From positions 1 through 5,285 of the forward strand of contig JACQPU010000091.1 of NCBI GenBank assembly GCA_016207365.1: 5,285 nucleotides of DNA. The letters run 5' to 3'. Shown here piece after piece: positions 1 to 5,285 of this stretch. Under the pieces are notes generated by a model that was not told the origin of the DNA, did no database searches, and saw only the letters and a list, made by a program, of their open reading frames with translations. The translations under genes were made by a program, and so were the position numbers. This stretch comes from Ignavibacteriales bacterium (GTDB lineage Bacteria > Bacteroidota > Ignavibacteria > UBA10030). The stretch's first letter is position 1; every line of letters begins with the position of its first letter.

Positions 1-841
1 AAGGGATGTGCGTGACCACCATCGTGTTGACAAGTCCAAACCTCCTGGCCAATCGTGCCGCGACAAAATATGCTACGGAGTTCACGATCGCAGCGGAAGC
101 GAATAACGGACCGATCCAAATCGAATCGACGTCGAACCGCTGCACAAACCAGTACGTGAGCAACGAACGCGTGATGAATCCTCCCCCCAAACTGTCCAGT
201 GTTGAAAGACTGGCGAACCTGACGATCCTTTTCCTCGTCTGAGGGGAGAATATACGTTTCTGGGTACTGCGCTCAGTTGATTCAATGCCCCTACTTAGTC
301 GATAGTACGCCGGCACAAGCGTACCGAGAGCCAGAGCATAAATCAGAATCGCTGTCCGATACTCCGTGAGCGACTGTGGTACGCCGGCAAATAAAGCGCC
401 AACCGCACCACCTACATCCATCATGAACGTATAGCGCGCAAAAATCGAGGTCCTGTTCACTTGCGTTGCAGATTGCGCAATCACCGCCTGGTCAATCGCC
501 TGCAACGCTCCCCGGTCGCGTCCCATCCCGTTTACCATTCCGATAAACGACGCCCCGATGAGCAGGGAAATGTCCGAGGAAAAAGCCAGAAGAATCCCGG
601 ACATCGCCATCACCGCCGAAAGGAACGCGAGACTCTTCCTCCGTCCGATGCGATCCGCTGTTCTTCCCGCAAGCAACGTACCAACCGCCATTCCAAGCAG
701 ACCGGTGGCTATGAGGAAACCGATTTCCACCTCGCTCAGACCGAGCGCAGCAAGATACAACCCGTAAAATACGCTCAGGGCGCTTATCGCAAATGAGCGA
801 ACAAACGACGTAATAAAAACGATTCTTAGATCAGAACTCAT
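1..841 (-). CDS. MFS transporter, N-terminal 280 residues (3' end outside window)
   Basis: This is an integral inner-membrane secondary transporter of the major facilitator superfamily; the substrate cannot be read from the sequence. Hand translation of the minus strand gives 280 codons without a stop, running off the left edge. Hydrophobic segments fall at about residues 9-31, 40-58, 70-88, 91-107, 141-156, 163-180, 206-232 and 241-262, so the first six helices, the central loop (about 181-205, charged and Ser/Thr-rich) and helices 7-8 are present. The MFS loop 2-3 signature is clear at 59-70 (GRTADRIGRRKS), and a second, degenerate copy follows helix 8 at 261-269 (AARLARRFG), as expected from the internal duplication. 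A GMGRDRGALQ stretch at 105-114 is typical of a poorly characterised MFS subgroup. The ATG at 841 is the only standard start in frame before an upstream stop, but it has no Shine-Dalgarno sequence, and the frame just upstream (IRTLS before M1) looks protein-like, so the true start may lie further up. It lies 268 bp after larE in the same direction. MFS identity is firm; subfamily and start are not. Confidence 0.88.
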   Translation of the reverse strand, partial: MSSDLRIVFITSFVRSFAISALSVFYGLYLAALGLSEVEIGFLIATGLLGMAVGTLLAGRTADRIGRRKSLAFLSAVMAMSGILLAFSSDISLLIGASFIGMVNGMGRDRGALQAIDQAVIAQSATQVNRTSIFARYTFMMDVGGAVGALFAGVPQSLTEYRTAILIYALALGTLVPAYYRLSRGIESTERSTQKRIFSPQTRKRIVRFASLSTLDSLGGGFITRSLLTYWFVQRFDVDSIWIGPLFASAAIVNSVAYFVAARLARRFGLVNTMVVTHIP

Positions 842-917
842 CGACAGCGTTCTGATCCATTGTCGAATGATAAGTACAATGTGGAAGGGTGTGTCGTGTT
901 GTCTCCACGACAGGCTC

Positions 918-1001
918 CTACGACCGGCTCAAAGATCTGAAATCAATGAGTGCGAAAGGAAGGTACAACAGCATGATGCAGAGGTACAGGAAGCACACCA
1001 T
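918..1001 (-). CDS. Possible small hydrophobic peptide, 27 aa, in the MFS leader
   Basis: This ORF starts at an ATG and ends at TAG. The peptide begins MVCFLYLCIMLLYLPFALI, almost entirely hydrophobic and long enough for one membrane helix, and ends in a short Arg/Ser-rich tail. A G-run (GGGGG, about 1004-1008) lies 2-7 bases before the ATG; it is only a weak Shine-Dalgarno candidate. The ORF lies about 20 bases downstream of the predicted start of a TTGACA promoter and 76 bases before the MFS ATG. It could be a leader peptide, a small membrane protein or chance: a low-complexity ORF of 28 codons is common by luck. I know no family for it. Confidence 0.22.
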   Translation of the reverse strand: MVCFLYLCIMLLYLPFALIDFRSLSRS

Positions 1002-1027
1002 GATAACCCCCGCGAATGTGTTGGCGG

Positions 1028-1056
1028 AACTTAGCGAAGAGGAGGGAGAATGTCAA
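1028..1056 (-). promoter_or_regulatory. Candidate sigma70-type promoter for the MFS gene
   Basis: On the minus strand a perfect -35 hexamer TTGACA (1051-1056) is followed, after exactly 17 bp, by TAAGTT (1028-1033), which matches TATAAT at only three positions. The predicted transcript would start near 1021 and carry a leader of about 180 bases before the MFS ATG. It lies about 54 bases after the larE stop, in the right place for an independent promoter. The strong -35 and ideal spacing support it; the poor -10 weakens it. Confidence 0.4.
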
Positions 1057-1109
1057 CTAGGGGGAGGGGCATTCCAACATTCCAGAAAAGAGCCGTCACA
1101 TTCCTTCCA

Positions 1110-1964
1110 TTATTCCAACAGCAATTTCCCACTGGCTTTCTCCTCCTCGGTCAACACCTCATTCATGCTCCCGCTCCTGAATCCCTGAAGGTCGAGTGTG
1201 ACGTAATTGTAACCGAGGCTCTTGAAGTGTTGAACGAGGGCGCTGCGGAAGGCATCGTCAAAAACACGATGAAATTCCTGCGGCCCGAGCTCGATTCTTG
1301 CAGTGCGATCATCGTGGTGGCGGACACGGAAAGATCTGAATCCGTTGTCGCGCATGAAGGTCTCGGCAGCATCGACTTTCATGAGATTCTCCTTTGTGAT
1401 TCCAAATCCGTACGGAAACCGCGACGAGAGACATGCGAATGACGGTTTGTCCCACGTCGGTATCCCCAGGTGCTTTGCCAGTACCCGCACATCGTTTTTT
1501 GTGAAGCCGGATTCGAGCAGGGGCGAACGGACGTTCTGCTCGGACTTTGCCTTCATGCCAGGCCGAAAATCCCCGAGGTCGTCAACAATGGTCCCGTCGG
1601 CTACCCATCGGATCCCCCCGCTCTCCGCAAGAGCATGAAGCTTTCCGAAAAGCTCCGTTTTGCAAAAATAGCATCTGTTCAGCGGATTCTCGCGGAACTT
1701 CAGATTGTCGGTTTCTTCCGTGTTGACGACGCGGTATCGCGAACCGAATTGCCGCGCAATCGTGAGGGCTTCTTCGAATTCGCGGGTGGGGTACGTCTCG
1801 GACCGGCCGATCACGGCGAGAGCACGGTCGCCCAGGACGTCGGTTGCAACGCGAATCAGCAATGTGCTGTCAATTCCACCCGAGAAACCAATGGCCACCG
1901 AGCCGAGATCGGAGAGAATGTGTCTCAATCTTTCGTATTTTTCGGAGACTTCTGAGGGTAGCAT
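1110..1964 (-). CDS. larE: ATP-dependent sacrificial sulfur transferase LarE
   Basis: LarE is a cytoplasmic PP-loop enzyme. In lactate racemase maturation it adenylates the LarB product (pyridinium-3,5-biscarboxylate mononucleotide) and donates sulfur from its own cysteine to each carboxylate, giving the bis-thiocarboxylate into which LarC inserts nickel. The 284-residue length fits the family. The PP-loop SGGIDST is at 28-34. The family-typical NRCYFCK is at 96-102 (Cys98, Cys101). The KPSFACLSSRFPYG block is at 173-186, and its Cys178 aligns, as I recall the family, with the sacrificial Cys176 of Lactiplantibacillus plantarum. A VRHHDDRTARIEL segment is at 214-226. Only one cysteine lies in the C-terminal block, which suggests the sacrificial type rather than the iron-sulfur-cluster type with three cysteines. 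The ATG at 1964 is the natural N-terminus, although no Shine-Dalgarno sequence precedes it. larB, larC and larA are not in the window. Identity is strong; the role in lactate racemase as opposed to another nickel-pincer enzyme is inferred. Confidence 0.93.
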   Translation of the reverse strand: MLPSEVSEKYERLRHILSDLGSVAIGFSGGIDSTLLIRVATDVLGDRALAVIGRSETYPTREFEEALTIARQFGSRYRVVNTEETDNLKFRENPLNRCYFCKTELFGKLHALAESGGIRWVADGTIVDDLGDFRPGMKAKSEQNVRSPLLESGFTKNDVRVLAKHLGIPTWDKPSFACLSSRFPYGFGITKENLMKVDAAETFMRDNGFRSFRVRHHDDRTARIELGPQEFHRVFDDAFRSALVQHFKSLGYNYVTLDLQGFRSGSMNEVLTEEEKASGKLLLE

Positions 1965-1990
1965 TCGGCGCGTGCGGAACTATCAACAAA

Positions 1991-2059
1991 TCAATTAATA
2001 ACAAAATCCCGAGAAGAACAATACATCGTTTTTTGACTTTTTAGTTTTTCCTTTTTCAT
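1991..2059 (-). CDS. Possible 22-aa basic peptide between aroE and larE
   Basis: An ATG two bases after the aroE stop codon opens a 22-codon ORF starting MKKEKLKSQKTMYCSS and ending in TGA, with larE beginning 26 bases later. The tight spacing to aroE would allow translational coupling, and GGG at the very end of aroE lies a few bases upstream. However, the peptide composition mostly reflects the A-rich DNA of the gap, and no family is recognised. A chance ORF is the likelier explanation. Confidence 0.13.
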   Translation of the reverse strand: MKKEKLKSQKTMYCSSRDFVIN

Positions 2060-2061
2060 TG

Positions 2062-2892
2062 TCACCCGATTTCCATCATCTCCTTCATCTTTTTAACATC
2101 CATCTCCTTTCCCGTCCACAACCGAAACGACTCCGCAGCTTGATTAAAGAACATCTCAAGTCCGCCTGCAACCGTTGCCCCGGCATTCCGGGCGGACTTG
2201 AGGAGCGCTGTCTCGCGCGGCGTGTAGACGAGATCAATAACAACCTGATTCTTCTGAAACTTGACATCCTCCAAGGGTGAAGCATCCGTGTAAGGCTTCA
2301 TTCCCACACTCGTCGTATTAATGATTACAGTCGATGTCTTGATAAGGTCCTGCAGACCATCTTGGAAGAGAGATTCGGGCACTATGGGAGTGCCGGACGT
2401 GGAGAATGCCGAGGCAAGGTTCTCGGCTCTTTCGATCGTGCGATTGAGGATAAGGACGCGTTTGGGAGGAAAGGCGGTTGTAAGCACGTGGAGGGCAGCC
2501 CTGGCGGCACCACCGGCTCCCAGAAGGGCCACGACGCTGGTGCTGATGGATTGAGCATAAGGAGCGATGAGAGTCTGAAATCCCTGAATATCGGTATTAA
2601 ATCCAACAAGCACTCCGTCCCGATGAACAACCGTATTGACTGCTCCCACAGCCCTGGCGCCTTCGTCGAGGCGGTTGAGGAGAGGGATGATGGTTTCCTT
2701 GTGCGGAATCGTAACATTGAACCCTGCGAATCCGGAGCTTTTCAGTTCTGCGATTCTCTCAGCCAGTTCGGCCGGATCGATATCAATGGCCTCGTATGTG
2801 CAGTCTAGACCATGCGCCGCAAAAGCCGCGTTGTGCAGTTGAGGAGAGTCCGAATGGGAAACAGGGTGGCCTATGATGGCGTATCGTTGCAT
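2062..2892 (-). CDS. aroE: Shikimate dehydrogenase (NADP+)
   Basis: AroE is the cytoplasmic enzyme that reduces 3-dehydroshikimate to shikimate with NADPH, the fourth step of the pathway to chorismate and the aromatic amino acids. The 276 residues match the usual length of about 270-280. The shikimate-binding motif GHPVSHSDSPQLHN is at 8-21. NVTIPHK at 59-65 ends in the catalytic Lys65, and GFNTD at 97-101 supplies the partner Asp101. The Rossmann loop GAGGAARAAL is at 125-134, and ILNRT at 148-152 is the region that recognises the NADP 2'-phosphate, which argues for AroE rather than the NAD-using quinate-type paralogues. GLEMFFNQAAESFRLWTG near the C-terminus is the closing signature of the family. 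No key residue is missing. The ATG at 2892 has a pyrimidine-rich upstream stretch and no Shine-Dalgarno sequence. It starts 51 bp after the TPR gene stop with no terminator between them, so the two are probably co-transcribed. Confidence 0.97.
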   Translation of the reverse strand: MQRYAIIGHPVSHSDSPQLHNAAFAAHGLDCTYEAIDIDPAELAERIAELKSSGFAGFNVTIPHKETIIPLLNRLDEGARAVGAVNTVVHRDGVLVGFNTDIQGFQTLIAPYAQSISTSVVALLGAGGAARAALHVLTTAFPPKRVLILNRTIERAENLASAFSTSGTPIVPESLFQDGLQDLIKTSTVIINTTSVGMKPYTDASPLEDVKFQKNQVVIDLVYTPRETALLKSARNAGATVAGGLEMFFNQAAESFRLWTGKEMDVKKMKEMMEIG

Positions 2893-2943
2893 GGGAGGAA
2901 GGAAAAGCCTAATAAACAGAGCCGGTGGGACCCGGAGGGACCA

Positions 2944-4359
2944 TCAGTGCTTTAAAAGCCGACGGAGATCCCGCGTGTCACTAAGGGACGGAAATTCCAG
3001 GACAAAACTCTTCTTCAGCTCCCCGTCAATTGCAAAGGCGGCCTTCAGACTCTTCAGGGCATCGATCTTGTTCCCCTGGAGGAGGAGTGCCTTTCCCTTG
3101 CTGTAGAAGGCAGGAGCAAATTGGGGGGCAAGTCGGAGACATTCATTCAAAGCCTGTACTGCCTCCTCGGCCTTTCCAAGTTCCTGCAATGTGTCGCCGT
3201 AATCAAACCACGCTTCGGCATTCGTCGGATCAAGCTTGAGGACCATTCGATAGCTTGCGAGGCAATCCTCATATCGCCTGAGGTTGTATTCGGCGTCCGC
3301 ACGAGCATACCACAGCTCGGGATAATCCGCATAGATCGACAACGCCTTCTTGTAATCTGCCAGTGCCTTTCTGGGCTGTTCGAGAGCGTCGTAGCTGCAG
3401 CCGCGGCCGAAATATGATTCGTAATGCAAGTCGTCGAATTCAAGCGCTTTCGTAAAGCAATCGATTGCTTTTGCGTACTGGCCGAGTTCCTCGTATGCGT
3501 TGCCCAGATTGTGCCAGGCTGGTACGTCGCCGGGTTCGAGATCCAGAGTTTGCTTGTACGCATCGATTGCCTCGAACATCCGCCCAAGGTTCGCGTAGGC
3601 ATTGCCCATATTATAGAGAGCAGCAGGGAAATCCTCCTTGATCGCGAGGGCGAGCTCGTAACTCTGGATCGCCTGCGAGTAGCGACCCAGGCGGTTGAGC
3701 ACAATACCCCGATTGTACCAGGCATTATAGTTGAAAGGATCTCTGTTCAGGTGCTCGTCGTAGCATCGTACGGACTCTTCCATCTGATCCAGAAAATCGT
3801 GGCAATAGCCGAGTTCGTACCATGCTTCCTGATGGTTGGCATTCACAGCGAGGATGTGCTGAAAAATCTCCACGGCTTCCTCAAAGCGGTCCATTTTCTC
3901 GAGTGTAACACCCTTGTGGAACAACGCCTCTTCCGATCCGGGCTCAAGCGTCAGAGCGTATTCAAAAGCCTCGACGGCTTCTTCCACGCGGTTGATGTTG
4001 TCCAGGGTGACGCCGCGGTTGACGTGGATTTCAGCGTCGGCGGGATTGAAATTCAGGGCCTGGTCGTAGGCCTCCAGCGCGTCTTCGTATCTGGTGAGAT
4101 TGTTGAGAATCATCCCCCGGCGCTGCCAGGCGTCGGCATTGTAGGGCTCAAAGGAGAGTAACCGGTCGCAGAACGAAAGAGCCTCTTCGTACTGCTCGTG
4201 CTCAAAGCAGAATTGAATGATCTCTTCGAGAGTCTCGGTGCTGTTGATGTCCTTTTCGCCGTTTTTCAACTGCTCTCGAAACCTTGCCACATCCTCGTCC
4301 CGGCGTCTGCGGGGTTTCGGAGCCTGGTCGTCGTCGTCGAAATGGTCAAAAGCCTGCAT
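2944..4359 (-). CDS. Tetratricopeptide repeat protein, 12 contiguous TPRs
   Basis: This is a 471-residue protein made almost wholly of TPR helix pairs. From residue 41 to about 448 the chain divides into twelve units of exactly 34 residues without insertions. The typical small and aromatic positions recur (for example AWYNRG at 213-218, ALYNMGNAYANLGR at 247-260, AWHNLGNAYEELGQY at 281-295), and units end in Pro- or Asn-containing turns. Such solenoids bind peptides or scaffold complexes; the partner is not readable. The N-terminal 40 residues are highly charged: an acidic run (DDDDD, 8-12 region of FDHFDDDDQ), then RRRR at 17-20. The last 23 residues form a Lys/Arg/Asp-rich non-TPR tail ending RDLRRLLKH. 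There is no signal peptide or membrane segment, so a cytoplasmic location is inferred. The ATG at 4359 is supported by an AGGGAA ribosome binding site. It is first in the minus-strand string and diverges from yggS. The TPR call is very secure; the cellular role is unknown. Confidence 0.95.
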   Translation of the reverse strand: MQAFDHFDDDDQAPKPRRRRDEDVARFREQLKNGEKDINSTETLEEIIQFCFEHEQYEEALSFCDRLLSFEPYNADAWQRRGMILNNLTRYEDALEAYDQALNFNPADAEIHVNRGVTLDNINRVEEAVEAFEYALTLEPGSEEALFHKGVTLEKMDRFEEAVEIFQHILAVNANHQEAWYELGYCHDFLDQMEESVRCYDEHLNRDPFNYNAWYNRGIVLNRLGRYSQAIQSYELALAIKEDFPAALYNMGNAYANLGRMFEAIDAYKQTLDLEPGDVPAWHNLGNAYEELGQYAKAIDCFTKALEFDDLHYESYFGRGCSYDALEQPRKALADYKKALSIYADYPELWYARADAEYNLRRYEDCLASYRMVLKLDPTNAEAWFDYGDTLQELGKAEEAVQALNECLRLAPQFAPAFYSKGKALLLQGNKIDALKSLKAAFAIDGELKKSFVLEFPSLSDTRDLRRLLKH

Positions 4360-4363
4360 TCAG

Positions 4364-4370
4364 TTTCCCT
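4364..4370 (-). promoter_or_regulatory. Ribosome binding site of the TPR gene
   Basis: On the minus strand AGGGAAA lies directly upstream of the ATG at 4359, with AGGGA separated from it by about six bases. This fixes the start codon. The other minus-strand genes here lack such a site. Confidence 0.7.
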
Positions 4371-4387
4371 GAACTCTGGAAGAGTCC
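4371..4387 (-). promoter_or_regulatory. Short hairpin in the TPR mRNA leader, abutting the RBS
   Basis: The minus-strand RNA can pair GGACUCU (4387-4381) with AGAGUUC (4377-4371) around the loop UCC, giving seven pairs including one G-U. The stem ends exactly where the Shine-Dalgarno AGGGAA begins. The predicted leader is only about 45 bases, so the hairpin fills a third of it. It could tune translation or mRNA stability. There is no U-run after it, so it is not a terminator. Confidence 0.4.
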
Positions 4388-4410
4388 GTCAGCACGTCCT
4401 ATCCGCTTGG

Positions 4411-4439
4411 AATAAAACAAAAAAACGAAACGATGTCAA
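4411..4439 (-). promoter_or_regulatory. Promoter of the TPR-aroE(-larE) transcription unit
   Basis: On the minus strand a perfect -35 TTGACA (4434-4439) is followed, after a 17-bp T-rich spacer, by TTTATT (4411-4416), a four-of-six match to TATAAT. Transcription would begin near 4404, giving a leader of about 45 bases to the ATG at 4359. The T-tract in the spacer may add DNA curvature. Placement, spacing and the perfect -35 make this the best promoter candidate in the window. Confidence 0.6.
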
Positions 4440-4503
4440 GTAATCATTCAAAAGGAGTCACTAACCGGCTGGAATTTAGGGAAATCGCCATCGGAACGGT
4501 CGA

Positions 4504-4532
4504 TTGCATTTTCGTCGATCTTGGGGTATATT
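4504..4532 (+). promoter_or_regulatory. Candidate promoter of yggS
   Basis: TTGCAT (4504-4509), a 17-bp spacer and TATATT (4527-4532, five of six to TATAAT) form a sigma70-like arrangement. Transcription would start near 4539, only about 24 bases before the TTG start at 4563 and just upstream of the GGAGA ribosome binding site. This position also argues against starting translation at the upstream in-frame TTG at 4521, which would lie before the transcript start. Confidence 0.45.
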
Positions 4533-4549
4533 AAAAACCGGCCTTTTCC

Positions 4550-4554
4550 GGAGA
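4550..4554 (+). promoter_or_regulatory. Ribosome binding site that decides the yggS start
   Basis: GGAGA ends eight bases before the TTG at 4563, a normal Shine-Dalgarno spacing. The in-frame TTG at 4521 has no comparable site. This selects 4563 as the start codon. Confidence 0.65.
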
Positions 4555-4562
4555 AACAGGTA

Positions 4563-5261
4563 TTGATAGCGCAGAACATAGAACAGTTGAAGCGCCGGGT
4601 CGCAGAAGCCTGTGCAAGGGTTGGTCGGGATGCAGAGGATGTCCGGATTGTGGCCGTTTCCAAGACATTTGGGGTGGAATTGATCAAAAAGGCATTCGAG
4701 GCAGGCCTGGTTGATTTTGGCGAGAACTACGTGCAGGAGCTGAGGGAAAAGATGGAACGCCTGAGCGGAAAACCGGTCCGCTGGCATTTCATCGGCCACC
4801 TGCAAACGAACAAAGTTAAGTATATTATCAACTCAGTCCGGTTGATCCATACGTTGGACTCGGTGAGACTTGCGGAGGAGCTGCAGAAAAGAGCTACAGG
4901 GCCTGTTGACGTCCTTGTTGAAGTGCACACGACGGATGAAGCCACGAAGACCGGGGTTGACCCGAGGGACGTTGTTCCATTGGTCCGCGAGGTGGTACGA
5001 TTGCAGAATGTCAGGATTTGCGGATTGATGACGATGGGTCCGTTTTCCGATACTCCCGAAGATTCAAGGCCGTCGTTTCGGATGCTGAGGGAACTCAGGG
5101 CGAAGGTCGAATCAGAAAACATTCCCAATGTCAGGATGCAGCATTTGTCGATGGGAATGACACATGATTTTGAAGTGGCGGTTGAAGAGGGAGCGACGAT
5201 TTTGCGCATTGGAACGGCAATCTTTGGCGGGAGGAAAGCGCGGGAAAATTCGAAATCATAA
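4563..5261 (+). CDS. yggS: YggS/PLPBP family pyridoxal 5'-phosphate homeostasis protein
   Basis: YggS is a cytoplasmic single-domain PLP-binding barrel protein, related to the N-terminal domain of alanine racemase but without known catalysis. It buffers or delivers PLP and affects B6 and amino acid balance. Starting at the TTG at 4563, the product is 232 residues, the usual family length, and opens MIAQNIEQLKRRV as family members do. The PLP lysine is Lys34 in IVAVSKT (29-35). FGENYVQE is at 52-59, WHFIGHLQTNK at 74-84, and GLMTMGP at 154-160. LSMGMTHDF at 195-203 and RIGTAIFG at 215-222 form the phosphate-binding end; the usual MSxD is MTHD here, a conservative change. An in-frame TTG at 4521 would add 14 residues unlike the family and lies before the predicted transcription start. 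It diverges from the TPR gene. The following gene lies outside the window, so operon partners such as yggT or a DivIVA-like gene cannot be checked. Confidence 0.96.
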   Translation: MIAQNIEQLKRRVAEACARVGRDAEDVRIVAVSKTFGVELIKKAFEAGLVDFGENYVQELREKMERLSGKPVRWHFIGHLQTNKVKYIINSVRLIHTLDSVRLAEELQKRATGPVDVLVEVHTTDEATKTGVDPRDVVPLVREVVRLQNVRICGLMTMGPFSDTPEDSRPSFRMLRELRAKVESENIPNVRMQHLSMGMTHDFEVAVEEGATILRIGTAIFGGRKARENSKS

Positions 5262-5285
5262 GATCGAAATTCGAAACAAGCACGA
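5246..5285. repeat. CGAAA-type degenerate repeat tract, left end
   Basis: AAATTCGAAA occurs twice, at 5246-5255 (inside the last yggS codons) and 5267-5276, 21 bases apart, and is followed by CACGA at the window edge. The core TTCGAA is palindromic. The pattern resembles degenerate AT-rich CGAAAT-type intergenic tracts that I recall from various bacterial genomes. Only the first units are visible, so this is a tentative call. Confidence 0.35.

Noticed and set aside
461..796. Plus-strand ORF of 111 codons
   Set aside because: It lies antisense to the MFS gene; its product is Arg/His/Ser-rich with no recognisable family, while the minus strand gives a clear transporter.
889..1188. Plus-strand ORF of 99 codons spanning the larE-MFS gap
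   Set aside because: It overlaps the larE 3' end, has no family likeness and no ribosome binding site, and its composition looks random.
1965..2030. Separate promoter for larE in the A-rich gap
   Set aside because: The best fit (TTGTTC, 17 bp, TTAATT) matches the consensus at only three positions in each hexamer, which AT-rich DNA gives by chance.
2893..2943. Possible terminator between the TPR gene and aroE
   Set aside because: Only a 4-bp CCGG stem can form and no U-run follows on the minus strand; read-through is more likely.
3424..4161. Long plus-strand ORF of 245 codons
   Set aside because: It is a shadow antisense to the TPR gene; the regular repeats of the TPR gene keep the opposite strand open.
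4433..4534. Plus-strand ORF of 33 codons upstream of yggS
   Set aside because: It has no Shine-Dalgarno sequence, starts over the -35 box of the opposite promoter and overlaps the yggS promoter, so it would not be on that transcript.
1..5285. Defence system, mobile element, CRISPR array or new multi-gene system
   Set aside because: All five genes belong to known transporter, cofactor, biosynthetic or scaffold families; no nuclease, transposase, integrase, toxin or regular spacer array was seen.

Overview
The window holds five protein-coding genes packed with little spare DNA, plus short intergenic stretches of regulatory interest. Base composition is close to balanced by eye. The families are clearly bacterial. 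The mix of a long Shine-Dalgarno-poor minus-strand gene string, this style of all-TPR protein and the yggS form suggests the Bacteroidota/Chlorobiota/Ignavibacteriota side of the tree, but this is an impression without a marker gene and is held weakly. Nothing indicates recent transfer: there is no transposase, integrase, tRNA, rRNA or CRISPR array.

Layout. Four genes lie on the minus strand and read right to left: a 12-repeat TPR protein (4359 to 2944), aroE shikimate dehydrogenase (2892 to 2062), larE sulfur transferase (1964 to 1110) and an MFS transporter (841 to beyond the left edge). On the plus strand, yggS (PLP-binding protein, 4563 to 5261) diverges from the TPR gene. The 203-bp divergent region carries a good minus-strand promoter (TTGACA, 17-bp spacer, TTTATT) for the TPR gene and a plausible plus-strand promoter (TTGCAT, 17 bp, TATATT) for yggS. 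A 7-bp hairpin sits directly before the TPR ribosome binding site.

The TPR gene and aroE are 51 bp apart and are probably co-transcribed. larE follows after a 97-bp A-rich gap, and the MFS gene after a 268-bp gap that contains a second TTGACA-type promoter candidate and a tiny ORF for a hydrophobic peptide. The 24 bases after yggS begin what looks like a degenerate CGAAA-type repeat tract that runs off the right edge.

How the genes work together. AroE serves aromatic amino acid synthesis, YggS serves PLP homeostasis, and LarE makes the sulfur-bearing nickel-pincer cofactor precursor. These are separate housekeeping or cofactor roles, and no shared pathway is evident. I see no convincing new multi-gene system. 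The points most worth following are the larE gene without larB/larC or a target in view, the leader features, the TTG start of yggS, the unusually regular TPR solenoid and the repeat tract at the right edge.
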